A DNA stretch of 64,000 nt from Streptomyces regalis (GTDB taxonomy: Bacteria > Actinomycetota > Actinomycetes > Streptomycetales > Streptomycetaceae), in contig NZ_LLZG01000131.1 of NCBI RefSeq assembly GCF_001509475.1, forward strand, positions 28,326-92,325. The letters run 5' to 3'. Positions 16,491-23,914 of this stretch are shown here, one piece after another (position 1 is the stretch's first letter; each line of letters opens with the position of its first letter). Position numbers and translations under genes: made by a program. The notes beneath the pieces are model-generated. The model had not been told where the DNA came from. It made no database searches and saw only the letters and a program-made list of their open reading frames with translations.

Positions 16491-17684
16491 TCAGGAGCGT
16501 ACTTCGAGCAGGGGGACCAGCTGCTCGGCGGGGGTCATCGAACCGTGGTTGCCGACCATCGCCGACTCCTTCGGCTCCCGCTCGGACGCGATGATCAGGA
16601 CGTCGTCCCGCGCGGCCGCGACCACGTCACCGATCCGGTCGTACACGCGCTCGTCGATCTGCGGCCCGAACCAGCCCGCCGCGATCGCCTCGTCCCGGGA
16701 GGCCACCCAGAACTGCTCGCCGAGCACCTCGCGCCAGCAGGTCAGGACGTCGCCCGCGGCGCCGGGCACCGCGTAGACGTGCCGCGCCCGGCCCTCGCCG
16801 CCCAGCAGGGCGACGCCGGCGCGCAGTTCCCAGTCCTCGTCGAAGTCGATGCGGTGCTGCTCGTCGAAGGGCACGTCGATCATGCCGTGGTCGGCGGTGA
16901 CATAGAGCGCGCTGCGCGGCGGCAGCTGCTCGGCGAGGCGCTGGACGAGCCGGTCGACGTACATGAGCTGGCCGCGCCAGGTGTCCGAGTCGACGCCGAA
17001 GCGGTGGCCGGCGCCGTCCAGCTCGGCGTAGTACGTGTAGACCAGGGAGCGGTCACCCGCGGCCAGTTGCTCGGCCGCGAGGTCCATCCGGTCCTCGCCG
17101 GTCAGCCGCCCGTGGAACGTGCCGCCGCTGAGTGCGACCTTGGTCAGCGGGGTGCTCTGGAAGGTGGGCGACGACACCTGGGCCGCGTGCACGCCCGCCT
17201 GGTGCGCCAGCTGGAAGACCGTGGGATACGGCTGCCAGACGCGCGGCGGCGTCCACGGGTTCCAGCGCAGCTGGTTCATCAGCTCGCCGGTCTCCGGGTT
17301 GCGCACGGTGTACCCGGGCAGACCGTGCGCGCCCGGCGGCAGGCCGGTGCCGACGGAGGCGAGGGAGGTCGCGGTGGTCGCGGGGTAGCCGGCGGTGATC
17401 GGGCGCCCGGTGCCGCCGCGCGAGCTGCTCAGGAGCGAGGTCATGAACGGCGCCTCGTCGGGGTGCGCCTTGAGCTGCTCCCAGCCGAGGCCGTCGACCA
17501 GGAACACGCAGTTGCGGTCGGTGGCGGTCAGCTCGGGGATCGAGGCGGTCATCTCCGGTACGGCCATACCGGCGGCCAGGGTGGGCAGCAGATCGGCGAG
17601 TGAGCCGCTGCCGTACTCGGGGGCGGGCGCGGAATCGACGGCGAGAGGTTCCGGGTGGGAGTCCCAGGCGGTGGACTGGATCAT
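16491..17684 (-). CDS. Alkaline-phosphatase-superfamily phosphodiesterase (nucleotide pyrophosphatase-like)
   Basis: A 397-residue metal-dependent hydrolase of the type I phosphodiesterase / nucleotide pyrophosphatase group (PF01663-like). ATG 17684 is one base after the DUF5998 stop, so the two are coupled. Metal-site features in order are FLVDGLGWEQL with the first Asp, a nucleophile Thr in ITAGYPATTATSLASVGTGLPPGAHGLPGY, YYAELDGAGHRFG with Asp and His, and YVTADHGMIDVPF with Asp-His; NHGSM near the end supplies the last His. I see no signal peptide, so it is cytoplasmic. The natural substrate is unknown. Confidence 0.85.
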   Translation of the reverse strand: MIQSTAWDSHPEPLAVDSAPAPEYGSGSLADLLPTLAAGMAVPEMTASIPELTATDRNCVFLVDGLGWEQLKAHPDEAPFMTSLLSSSRGGTGRPITAGYPATTATSLASVGTGLPPGAHGLPGYTVRNPETGELMNQLRWNPWTPPRVWQPYPTVFQLAHQAGVHAAQVSSPTFQSTPLTKVALSGGTFHGRLTGEDRMDLAAEQLAAGDRSLVYTYYAELDGAGHRFGVDSDTWRGQLMYVDRLVQRLAEQLPPRSALYVTADHGMIDVPFDEQHRIDFDEDWELRAGVALLGGEGRARHVYAVPGAAGDVLTCWREVLGEQFWVASRDEAIAAGWFGPQIDERVYDRIGDVVAAARDDVLIIASEREPKESAMVGNHGSMTPAEQLVPLLEVRS

Positions 17685-17685
17685 C

Positions 17686-18273
17686 TCAGCGGGCGACGTC
17701 CGCCGTCGCCTCGGAGAGCGACTGCGCGAAAACGAGCGCCTGGCGCACCGTCTCCGGGCCGTCACCGGCCTCGCTGACGCGCAGGCTGAGGTCGTCCGCC
17801 GTCGAGTTGCCCGTGTAGCCGTGGTCGGCCTCGCAGTTGGGGTCGCCGCAGGCGGCGGGCTCCAGGTCGATCCGGGAAACGGCGCCCCAGCCGATGGTCA
17901 GCACGACCTCGCGGGGCAGCGTGCCCGGCTGGTACTGCTCCGGATTGGCGACCACACGGCTGACCACGACCGACGAGATCCGGCCGAGCTTCACGGACTC
18001 CGTGGACGTCGTGGCGTACGGCGTCGGGGAGGTGCTGTCGGCGGCCTGCTCGTCGGTGTGGCTGACGATGAAGCGGTTGTGGGTGAGGACGAGCACCGTC
18101 ACGTGCCGCCGCACCTCGTTCTGGTCGAACGTCGTCTCCTGATGGACCAGGTACGACCGGATGGGCTCGCCGCCCACAGCGGCCTCCACCGCCTCGGCCA
18201 CGAGGGCCGGGTAGTAGCCGCTGCGCTCGATCGCCGCTCGCAGCCCCTGGGTCGTCGTACTGGTCTTGGCCAT
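17686..18273 (-). CDS. DUF5998 protein
   Basis: A 195-residue conserved actinobacterial protein. I take ATG 18273 with AGGA nine bases upstream; the two earlier in-frame starts have no site. The sequence runs MAKTSTTTQGLRAAIERSGYYPALVAEAVEAAVGGEPI and continues as a beta-rich domain with VTVLVLTHNRFIVSHTDE and SSVVVSRVV, a PH-like pattern, plus a CGDPNCEADHGY Cys pair. Its stop precedes the phosphodiesterase start by one base. No function is known to me. Confidence 0.8.
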   Translation of the reverse strand: MAKTSTTTQGLRAAIERSGYYPALVAEAVEAAVGGEPIRSYLVHQETTFDQNEVRRHVTVLVLTHNRFIVSHTDEQAADSTSPTPYATTSTESVKLGRISSVVVSRVVANPEQYQPGTLPREVVLTIGWGAVSRIDLEPAACGDPNCEADHGYTGNSTADDLSLRVSEAGDGPETVRQALVFAQSLSEATADVAR

Positions 18274-18325
18274 GACGCCCATCCTACGGGGGCCCACCGA
18301 CTGCGAGGCACCGCTCGCGGCGGTC

Positions 18326-21172
18326 TCAGTAGGTCGGGAGGGTCCTTGGCCCGAGGTCGTCGCGGGCGGGCGGTGGTGCGAGGCGTACCGAGGCGCCGAG
18401 CACGCTCAGGCCGTGGGTGGCGACGACGACCGGCTCCAGGGTGGCCGCGACGACCTCCGGGTGGTCGTCGACCAGCCGCGACACCCGCAGCAGCAGCTCC
18501 TCCAGGGCAGGTGTGTCGACGGGCGTGGAGCCGCGCCAGCCGAACAGGAGCGGTGCGGTCCGGATCGAGCGGACGATCGAGGTCGCGTCGCGGTCGGTGA
18601 CCGGGATCAGCCGGTGCGCGGTGTCACCGAGCAGTTGCGAGGCGGCCCCGGCGAGCCCGAAGGACAGCACGGCACCGGCCGCCGGGTCGATCACGGCCCG
18701 TACGACGGTGTCGACGCCGCGCGGCGCCATGCTCTGCACGACCGGCCGCAGCTCCTGCGGCCTGCCGAACAGCTCGGTCAACTCGGCGTACGCCCGCCGC
18801 AGTTGCTCCTCGTCCGCGAGATCGAGCCGTACGCCGCCGAGGTCGGCGCGGTGCCGCAGATGCGGGGCGGTGGCCTTGAGGGCGACGGGGTAGCCGAGGG
18901 TGTGGGCGGCCTCGGCGGCCGCGTCCGGGGTGGGGGCGTGCAGGGCGCGGTGCACGTGGATGCCGTACTTGCCGAGCAGGTCGCAGGTCTCGTCCGTGCC
19001 GAGTGTGAGCCCTTGCCCGCGCGCGAGCAGCCGGTCGATCAGCTGGGCGGCGCCCTTCTCGTCGATGTCCTCGTACTCCGGCACCTTCCCGGGGTCGGCC
19101 GCCTCGCGTCGCCACTGTGAGTACTTGACGGCTTCGGCGAGGGCACGGACGGCGCGTTCGGCTGCGGGGTAGGCGGGGATGAGGCGAGGGGTGTTCTTCG
19201 AGGTGTCCGACTGCTCGGGTGGTGTCTCGGCCGGGAAGTCCAGCGGGCGGAACGGGTGGGGGCGGAGCGCGTTGCCGGGCGCCGTCCTGCCCGCCTGGGG
19301 TGCGGTGCTCGCCGCGGCCGACAGGGCCTCCGCCAGACCGCCCAGCTCCACGTGCACCACCAGCACCGGCTTCCCCGGCACCCCCTCGGCCGCCGACCGC
19401 AGCGCCTCTGCCAGCTCCGCGTCCCCCGGCGACACCTCCCCGATCGCCGGAATCGCCGTCACCACCACCGCGTCGCAGGTGTCGTCCGCCAATGCGCGCG
19501 ACAACGCCGCCCGGAAGTCCGCGGCCGACGCCGCCGTCGTCAGATCCAGCGGTGGCAACGGCCGCAGCCCCTCGGACAGGCACGCGTCGTACGTCAGCAG
19601 CCCCAGCGACTCGGAGTTGCCCAGGATCGCCACGCGCGGCCCGGCCGGCAGCGGCTGGCGCGCGAGCAGCAGCCCCGCGTCCACCAGCTCGGTGATCGTG
19701 TCCACCCGGATGACCCCGGCCTGCCGCAGCAGCGCGGACACCGTGGCGTGCGGCAACCGCGTGGCCCGCACCGCGTGCCCCTGTGGCGCCGCGCCACCGT
19801 GCCGCGCCCCCTGCACCACGACCAACGGCTTCGCCGCCGCCGTACGCCGCGCGAGGCGGGTGAACTTGCGGGGGTTGCCGATGGACTCCAGGTACATCAG
19901 TACGACGTCGGTGTCCGGGTCGTCGTACCAGTACTGCAGGACGTCGTTGCCGGACACGTCGGCCCGGTTGCCGGACGAGACGAGGGTCGACACACCCGTG
20001 ACCCCGGTGACCCCGCCGCCGCGCCGGTGCAGCCGGGACAGCAGCGCGATCCCGATGGCCCCGGACTGCGCGAACAACCCGATCCGGCCCGGGCGGGGCA
20101 TCTCGGGCGCCAGTGAGGCGTTCAGCCGTACGTCGGCGGAGGTGTTGATGATCCCGAAGGCGTTCGGCCCGATGATGCGCATGCCGTACGCGCGCGCGTG
20201 GCGTACGAGTTCGCGCTGCCGCTCGCGCCCGTCGGGCCCGCTCTCGGCGTACCCGGAGGAGACCACGACCAGCCCCTGCACGCCGTGCTCGCCGCACTCG
20301 GCGACCACCTCGGGGACGTACTCGGCCGGTACGGCGACCACCGCGAGGTCGACGGGCCCGTCGATGTCCTTGACGGACCGGTGCGCGGGCACGCCGTCGA
20401 GCTCCTTGAGGTCCTCCGGGAACGCCTTGTTCACTGCGTACAGCCGCCCCGTGAACCCGGCGTCCCTGATGTTGCCCAGGACGCTGCGGCCCACCCCGCC
20501 GGGCGTGCGGCCGGTGCCGATGACGGCGACGGAGCCGGGCACCAGCAGCCGCCGCACGGACCTCGCCTCGGCGCGCTGTTCGCGCGCGTACTGCACGGCG
20601 AGCGAGCGGTCCGTCGGCTCCAGGTCGAACTCCAGGCGTACGACGCCGTCCTCGAAGCTGCGCTTCTGGGTGTACCCGGCGTCCGTGAACACCTTGATCA
20701 TCTTGCTGTTGGCGGGCAGCACCTCGGCGGCGAACCGGCGGATCCCGCGCTCGCGCGCGACCGCGCCGATGTGTTCGAGGAGGGCGGAGGCGACGCCGCG
20801 TCCCTGGTGGGCGTCCTGGACCAGGAAGGCGACCTCGGCCTCATCAGCGGGTGCCGACGCGGGCATTCCGTCGGCGCCGATCCGGTCGTAGCGTACGGTT
20901 GCGATGAACTCGCCGCCCACTGTGGCCGCGAGTCCCACCCGGTCCACAAAGTCGTGGTGCGTGAAGCGGTGGACGTCCTTCGCGGACAGACGCGGGTAGG
21001 GCGCGAAGAAGCGGTAGTACTTCGACTCGTCCGACACCTGCTCGTAGAAGCTGACCAGGCGCTCGGCGTCATCAACGGTGATGGGGCGGATGCGCGCGGT
21101 GCCGCCGTCGCGCAGCACCACGTCGGCTTCCCAGTGGGCGGGGTACTCGTGCCGGTCCGAGGCGCTCTGCAT
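18326..21172 (-). CDS. GNAT acetyltransferase fused to ADP-forming acyl-CoA ligase domains (Pat-like)
   Basis: A 948-residue protein starting at ATG 21172. Residues about 15-185 are a GNAT domain with FLVQDAHQGRGVASALLEHIG as the acetyl-CoA-binding Q/RxxGxG/A motif. Residues about 205-640 form the CoA-binding and ligase-CoA domains of ADP-forming acetyl-CoA synthetases (SVAVIGTGRTPGGVGRSVLGNI, GPNAFGIINT, FAQSGAIGIALLS). Residues about 720-940 are an ATP-grasp domain (LLGKYGIHVHRA, GYPVALKATAPHLRHRADLGGVRLDL). The domain set is that of protein acetyltransferase Pat, with GNAT at the N-terminus as I recall for S. lividans PatA. The canonical SHTG motif is replaced by GHAV, which suggests ligase activity is lost and the enzyme acetylates proteins such as acyl-CoA synthetases. 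Confidence 0.85.
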   Translation of the reverse strand: MQSASDRHEYPAHWEADVVLRDGGTARIRPITVDDAERLVSFYEQVSDESKYYRFFAPYPRLSAKDVHRFTHHDFVDRVGLAATVGGEFIATVRYDRIGADGMPASAPADEAEVAFLVQDAHQGRGVASALLEHIGAVARERGIRRFAAEVLPANSKMIKVFTDAGYTQKRSFEDGVVRLEFDLEPTDRSLAVQYAREQRAEARSVRRLLVPGSVAVIGTGRTPGGVGRSVLGNIRDAGFTGRLYAVNKAFPEDLKELDGVPAHRSVKDIDGPVDLAVVAVPAEYVPEVVAECGEHGVQGLVVVSSGYAESGPDGRERQRELVRHARAYGMRIIGPNAFGIINTSADVRLNASLAPEMPRPGRIGLFAQSGAIGIALLSRLHRRGGGVTGVTGVSTLVSSGNRADVSGNDVLQYWYDDPDTDVVLMYLESIGNPRKFTRLARRTAAAKPLVVVQGARHGGAAPQGHAVRATRLPHATVSALLRQAGVIRVDTITELVDAGLLLARQPLPAGPRVAILGNSESLGLLTYDACLSEGLRPLPPLDLTTAASAADFRAALSRALADDTCDAVVVTAIPAIGEVSPGDAELAEALRSAAEGVPGKPVLVVHVELGGLAEALSAAASTAPQAGRTAPGNALRPHPFRPLDFPAETPPEQSDTSKNTPRLIPAYPAAERAVRALAEAVKYSQWRREAADPGKVPEYEDIDEKGAAQLIDRLLARGQGLTLGTDETCDLLGKYGIHVHRALHAPTPDAAAEAAHTLGYPVALKATAPHLRHRADLGGVRLDLADEEQLRRAYAELTELFGRPQELRPVVQSMAPRGVDTVVRAVIDPAAGAVLSFGLAGAASQLLGDTAHRLIPVTDRDATSIVRSIRTAPLLFGWRGSTPVDTPALEELLLRVSRLVDDHPEVVAATLEPVVVATHGLSVLGASVRLAPPPARDDLGPRTLPTY

Positions 21173-21310
21173 GGGGCCCAGAGTACGGCTCGCGTCCGAC
21201 AACGGCGCGAGGCAGTCTGTGGAGGACGTATGTCGGGTCGAGGCCGCGACCCGACGGTCACCTCGGGAGGGGCGTTTTGTCCCTCCCGGCATGCTTCACG
21301 GGTGTGGGAA

Positions 21311-21326
21311 ACTGGTCTAGACAACC
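21311..21326. promoter_or_regulatory. DasR-type operator (dre) upstream of ptsH
   Basis: ACTGGTCTAGACAACC matches 14 of 16 positions of the palindromic dre consensus ACTGGTCTAGACCACT. It ends 25 bp before the ptsH start. DasR is known to bind such a site at ptsH in S. coelicolor, responding to glucosamine-6-phosphate. Confidence 0.85.
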
Positions 21327-21350
21327 CTGAACACCGAAGGGCAGCATCAC

Positions 21351-21632
21351 ATGGCTGAGCGCCGCGTCAACGTCGGCTGGGCCGAGGGCCTTCACGCCCG
21401 CCCCGCTTCCATCTTCGTCCGGGCCACCACGGCCGCAGGTATCCCGGTGACGATCGCCAAGGCCGACGGCAACCCCGTCAACGCGGCCTCCATGCTGGCT
21501 GTTCTGGGCCTGGGCGCCCAGGGCGGCGAGGAGATCGTCCTCGCCTCCGACGCCGAGGGTGCGGACGTCGCCCTCGACCGCCTGGCGAAGCTGGTCTCCG
21601 AGGGCCTCGAGGAGCTTCCCGAGACGGTCTGA
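21351..21632 (+). CDS. ptsH: Phosphocarrier protein HPr
   Basis: General phosphocarrier of the PEP:sugar phosphotransferase system, taking phosphate from enzyme I and giving it to EIIA proteins. The 93 residues carry His15 in EGLHARPAS, the phosphorylation site. Ser47, in NAASMLAVLGLGA, aligns with the regulatory Ser46 of Firmicute HPr, but the neighbouring residues differ from KSIMGVMSLG and Streptomyces lacks an obvious need for HPr kinase control. Expression is probably under DasR, given the operator just upstream, linking it to N-acetylglucosamine use. A terminator follows 32 bp after the stop, so it is monocistronic. Confidence 0.97.
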   Translation: MAERRVNVGWAEGLHARPASIFVRATTAAGIPVTIAKADGNPVNAASMLAVLGLGAQGGEEIVLASDAEGADVALDRLAKLVSEGLEELPETV

Positions 21633-21663
21633 ATGACCTGAGCGGCACTCCCGAACAAGCGGT

Positions 21664-21698
21664 GAAGCCGCGTCTGCCTATCCGGCCGACGCGGCTTC
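21664..21698 (+). terminator. Terminator of ptsH
   Basis: GAAGCCGCGTC (21664-21674) pairs perfectly with GACGCGGCTTC (21688-21698) around a 13-base loop and is followed by GCTGTTTT. This is a standard intrinsic terminator on the plus strand. Confidence 0.88.
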
Positions 21699-21800
21699 GC
21701 TGTTTTCGGGCAGGCGACCACGGAATTCACGGCGGACCTGAAAAAGGGCAGCGGAAATTCTCCGCCGCCAAATATCTCCTCTTTGTATACGGCGCCCGTG

Positions 21801-22496
21801 TTAATGCCGCAGACTCGGCATGTTTACGGGATGTTGCGAATTCCTCACACGCTCTGCGCGATCACCGCCGGAGCCGAACCGCAGCCGGTGCGCGGCAATC
21901 GCGCGCTCGGTGTGCAGCGCCGTGATCGCGCGGGCGCGATCACTGTCTCCGCGCGCCACCGCGTCCACGATCGCGCCGTGCTCGGTCCAGGACTCCGCAG
22001 GGTTGACTGGCGACTCCACCGCGTACATCCAGGCGATCTTGTGGCGCAGCTGGGTCAGCATCGAGGTGAGGGCGGGGCTGCCGCAGGCCTGGGCCAGCGT
22101 CTCGTGGAACCAGCCGCCCAGGGAGCGCAGATCCTCGCTGTTCCCCCGCCTGGCCCGCTCCTGCCCCAGCCTGACGAGGCCGCGCAGGACCTTCAGATGG
22201 GCCTCGGTGCGCCGCTGGGCGGCCCGGGAGGCGCCGAGCGGCTCCAGCAGGGTGCGCATCTCCAGCAGGTCGGCGGCCTCCTGCTCGGTCGGTTCGGCGA
22301 CGCACGCGCCCGCGTGCCGCCGGGTCACCACGAAGCCCTCCGCCTCGAGGGTGCGCAGGGCTTCCCGCACGGGGACGCGGGAGACGCCGTAGCGGCGCGC
22401 GAGGAGTTCCTCGGTGAGCCGGCTGCCGCGCTCGTAGACACCGGCGACGATGTCGTCCCGGATCGCGGTGCATACCGAGTGCGCCGGAATACGCAT
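21801..22496 (-). CDS. GntR-family (FadR-type) transcriptional regulator
   Basis: A 231-residue DNA-binding protein. ATG 22496 has GGAGG seven bases upstream; the longer frame to 22598 crosses it. The winged helix-turn-helix (about 5-70) reads AIRDDIVAGVYERGSRLTEELLARRYGVSRVPVREALRTLEAEGFV, the classic GntR signature. The C-terminal FCD domain (about 85-215) has the metal or ligand histidines in FHETLAQACGSP, and EHGAIVDAVARGDSDRARAITALHTE. The ligand is unknown; FCD-type GntR proteins usually sense organic acids. It lies between ptsH and the M23 gene, with no obvious target beside it. Confidence 0.88.
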   Translation of the reverse strand: MRIPAHSVCTAIRDDIVAGVYERGSRLTEELLARRYGVSRVPVREALRTLEAEGFVVTRRHAGACVAEPTEQEAADLLEMRTLLEPLGASRAAQRRTEAHLKVLRGLVRLGQERARRGNSEDLRSLGGWFHETLAQACGSPALTSMLTQLRHKIAWMYAVESPVNPAESWTEHGAIVDAVARGDSDRARAITALHTERAIAAHRLRFGSGGDRAERVRNSQHPVNMPSLRH

Positions 22497-22637
22497 GACC
22501 GACCTCCGCTTTAATCCCCGTGAAACGTCGACGAATGACGTGTGTTCAGTGACTCTATTGCAACCGGCTGGAATTTCCGATGGCGGGTCGGAATCCATGG
22601 ATATTTTTTGGACAGCCGGTCGTCCGAAACGCCGAAA

Positions 22638-22660
22638 GCCCCGGCTCGGGGAGCCGGGGC
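22638..22660 (-). terminator. Terminator of the M23 peptidase gene
   Basis: A perfect 10-bp stem pairs 22638-22647 (GCCCCGGCTC) with 22651-22660 around a 3-base loop. On the minus strand it is followed by TTTCGGCGTTTC. It lies 48 bp past the M23 stop. Confidence 0.8.
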
Positions 22661-22707
22661 CGGAGAGGCGGAGCTTGCGTCGTCAGACGTTGACGGAGCT
22701 CGCGTCG

Positions 22708-23493
22708 TCAGACATTCACGCCGTGCGAGCGGAGGTAGGAGGCGGGGTCGATGTCGGAGCCGTACTCCGCCGTCGTGCGGGCCTCGAAGTGCAGGTGCGG
22801 TCCGGTGACGTTGCCGGTGGCGCCGGACAGGCCTATCTGCTGGCCGGGGGTGACGGCCTGGCCCACCGAGACACCTATGGACGACAGGTGGCCGTACTGG
22901 GTGTACGTGCCGTCGATCATCTTGATCACGACTTGATTGCCGTACGACCCGCCCCAGCCGGCCTCCACGACGGTGCCGGAGCCGACCGCGTGGACGGAGG
23001 TGCCGCTGGCGGCGTGGAAGTCGATGCCCGTGTGGCTGCCGGAGGACCAGACGGCACCGCCGGTCTTGTAGCCGGTGGAGATGTACGAGCCGGAGATCGG
23101 GGCGACGTAGGACAGCAGGCGCTTGCGCTCGGCCTCGCGGGCGGCGCGCTCCTTGGCCTCGCGCTCCTGCTTGGCCTTCTCGGCCGCCTTGTTGCGTGCG
23201 GCCTCCTCGGCGGCCTTCTTCCGGGCCGTGGCCTCCTGGGCGGCCTGCTCCTGAGCGGCGGCCTGGGCGTCGATCTGGTCGGCGATCGAGTCCTCGATGG
23301 TGACGACGGGGATGAGGCCGGTCTGCTCGACAGCGGGTTCGGCGGCGAGCGCCGGGGCGGCGAGGGTGCCCATGACGCCGGTGGCGGTGAGGGCGGCGAC
23401 GCCCGCCGCACGGGCGGTGGTGCGCTCGAACCGGCCGGGGCGACGGTGCTTCCCGGTGGGACGGTTCTTCCCGGTGGCGCAGGTGAACGCCAT
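22708..23493 (-). CDS. Secreted M23 peptidoglycan endopeptidase
   Basis: Cell-wall hydrolase that cleaves peptide cross-links, 261 residues. A long signal peptide (1-about 50, with a twin-Arg-free basic start and the hydrophobic AGVAALTATGVMGTLAAPALA) is followed by a charged Ala/Lys/Glu coiled coil (about 75-126) that probably spaces or tethers the catalytic part. The LytM domain (about 140-250) has the zinc motif His154-x3-Asp158 in SHTGIDF and His233-x-His235 in PHLHFE. The domain is intact and predicted active. The leader holds a c-di-AMP riboswitch, so expression should fall when c-di-AMP is high, as for other Streptomyces wall hydrolases such as rpfA. Confidence 0.92.
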   Translation of the reverse strand: MAFTCATGKNRPTGKHRRPGRFERTTARAAGVAALTATGVMGTLAAPALAAEPAVEQTGLIPVVTIEDSIADQIDAQAAAQEQAAQEATARKKAAEEAARNKAAEKAKQEREAKERAAREAERKRLLSYVAPISGSYISTGYKTGGAVWSSGSHTGIDFHAASGTSVHAVGSGTVVEAGWGGSYGNQVVIKMIDGTYTQYGHLSSIGVSVGQAVTPGQQIGLSGATGNVTGPHLHFEARTTAEYGSDIDPASYLRSHGVNV

Positions 23494-23518
23494 GTAGTGG
23501 CTGATCCTTTCCTTCCTT

Positions 23519-23680
23519 CTCGCCTACCGGGTTAGCTGACGGGTTCGGAGCAGGAAGGTCTCCTACGGACCCCCTCGCGGCTGCGCGGGCGTCCGATTCA
23601 CCCCAGGGACTTGGGCCCCTCCAGCCGCGAAGGCGGCGACAGGAGGGCGGGTCCCCGGCTCCCCTGGCTCGCGCCGTACG
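23519..23680 (-). ncRNA. ydaO-type c-di-AMP riboswitch in the M23 leader
   Basis: Read on the minus strand, the leader contains the conserved elements in order: GCGCGAGCCAGGGGAGCCGG, GGGACCCG, GGGGTGAATC, CGTAGGAGACC and CCGAACCCGTCAGCTAACCC followed by GGTAGGCG. These are the sequence landmarks of the ydaO/yuaA riboswitch, including the invariant GTCAGCTAACC. The 3' end lies about 25 bases before the M23 start, leaving room for the GAAGGAAAGGA ribosome site. In Streptomyces this RNA typically stops expression of wall-lytic genes when bound to c-di-AMP. The boundaries are approximate, as I could not fold it. Confidence 0.92.
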
Positions 23681-23842
23681 GGGACTCGGCGATGGCTGTC
23701 CGGTGCCGCGGACGCGGCGCACTGCCTGACGGACAGCCCGGAAGACGCTAAGCGGGACGACTTTCAATCCCCAAACGGATCACGACTTTTGTAGCGCATC
23801 CCACAGGCCAGACAGGCAACCTCTCCCCCAATTCGGGCATAA

Positions 23843-23878
23843 AGGGGCCCTGGCGACTCTTTCGTCACCAGGGCCCCT
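23843..23878 (-). terminator. Terminator of the M16 peptidase operon
   Basis: AGGGGCCCTGG (23843-23853) pairs with CCAGGGCCCCT (23868-23878), extended inward by GAC/GTC with one bulge. On the minus strand TTTATG follows. It lies 37 bp past the stop at 23915. Confidence 0.85.
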
Positions 23879-23914
23879 ACGCGCGCGTGCCGCCGGCCGG
23901 CGCTGTGCCTGTCC

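Noticed and set aside
18326..21292. Start of the Pat-like protein at 21292
   Set aside because: The first 40 residues of that longer frame have no similarity to the family and no ribosome site; ATG 21172 begins the conserved sequence.
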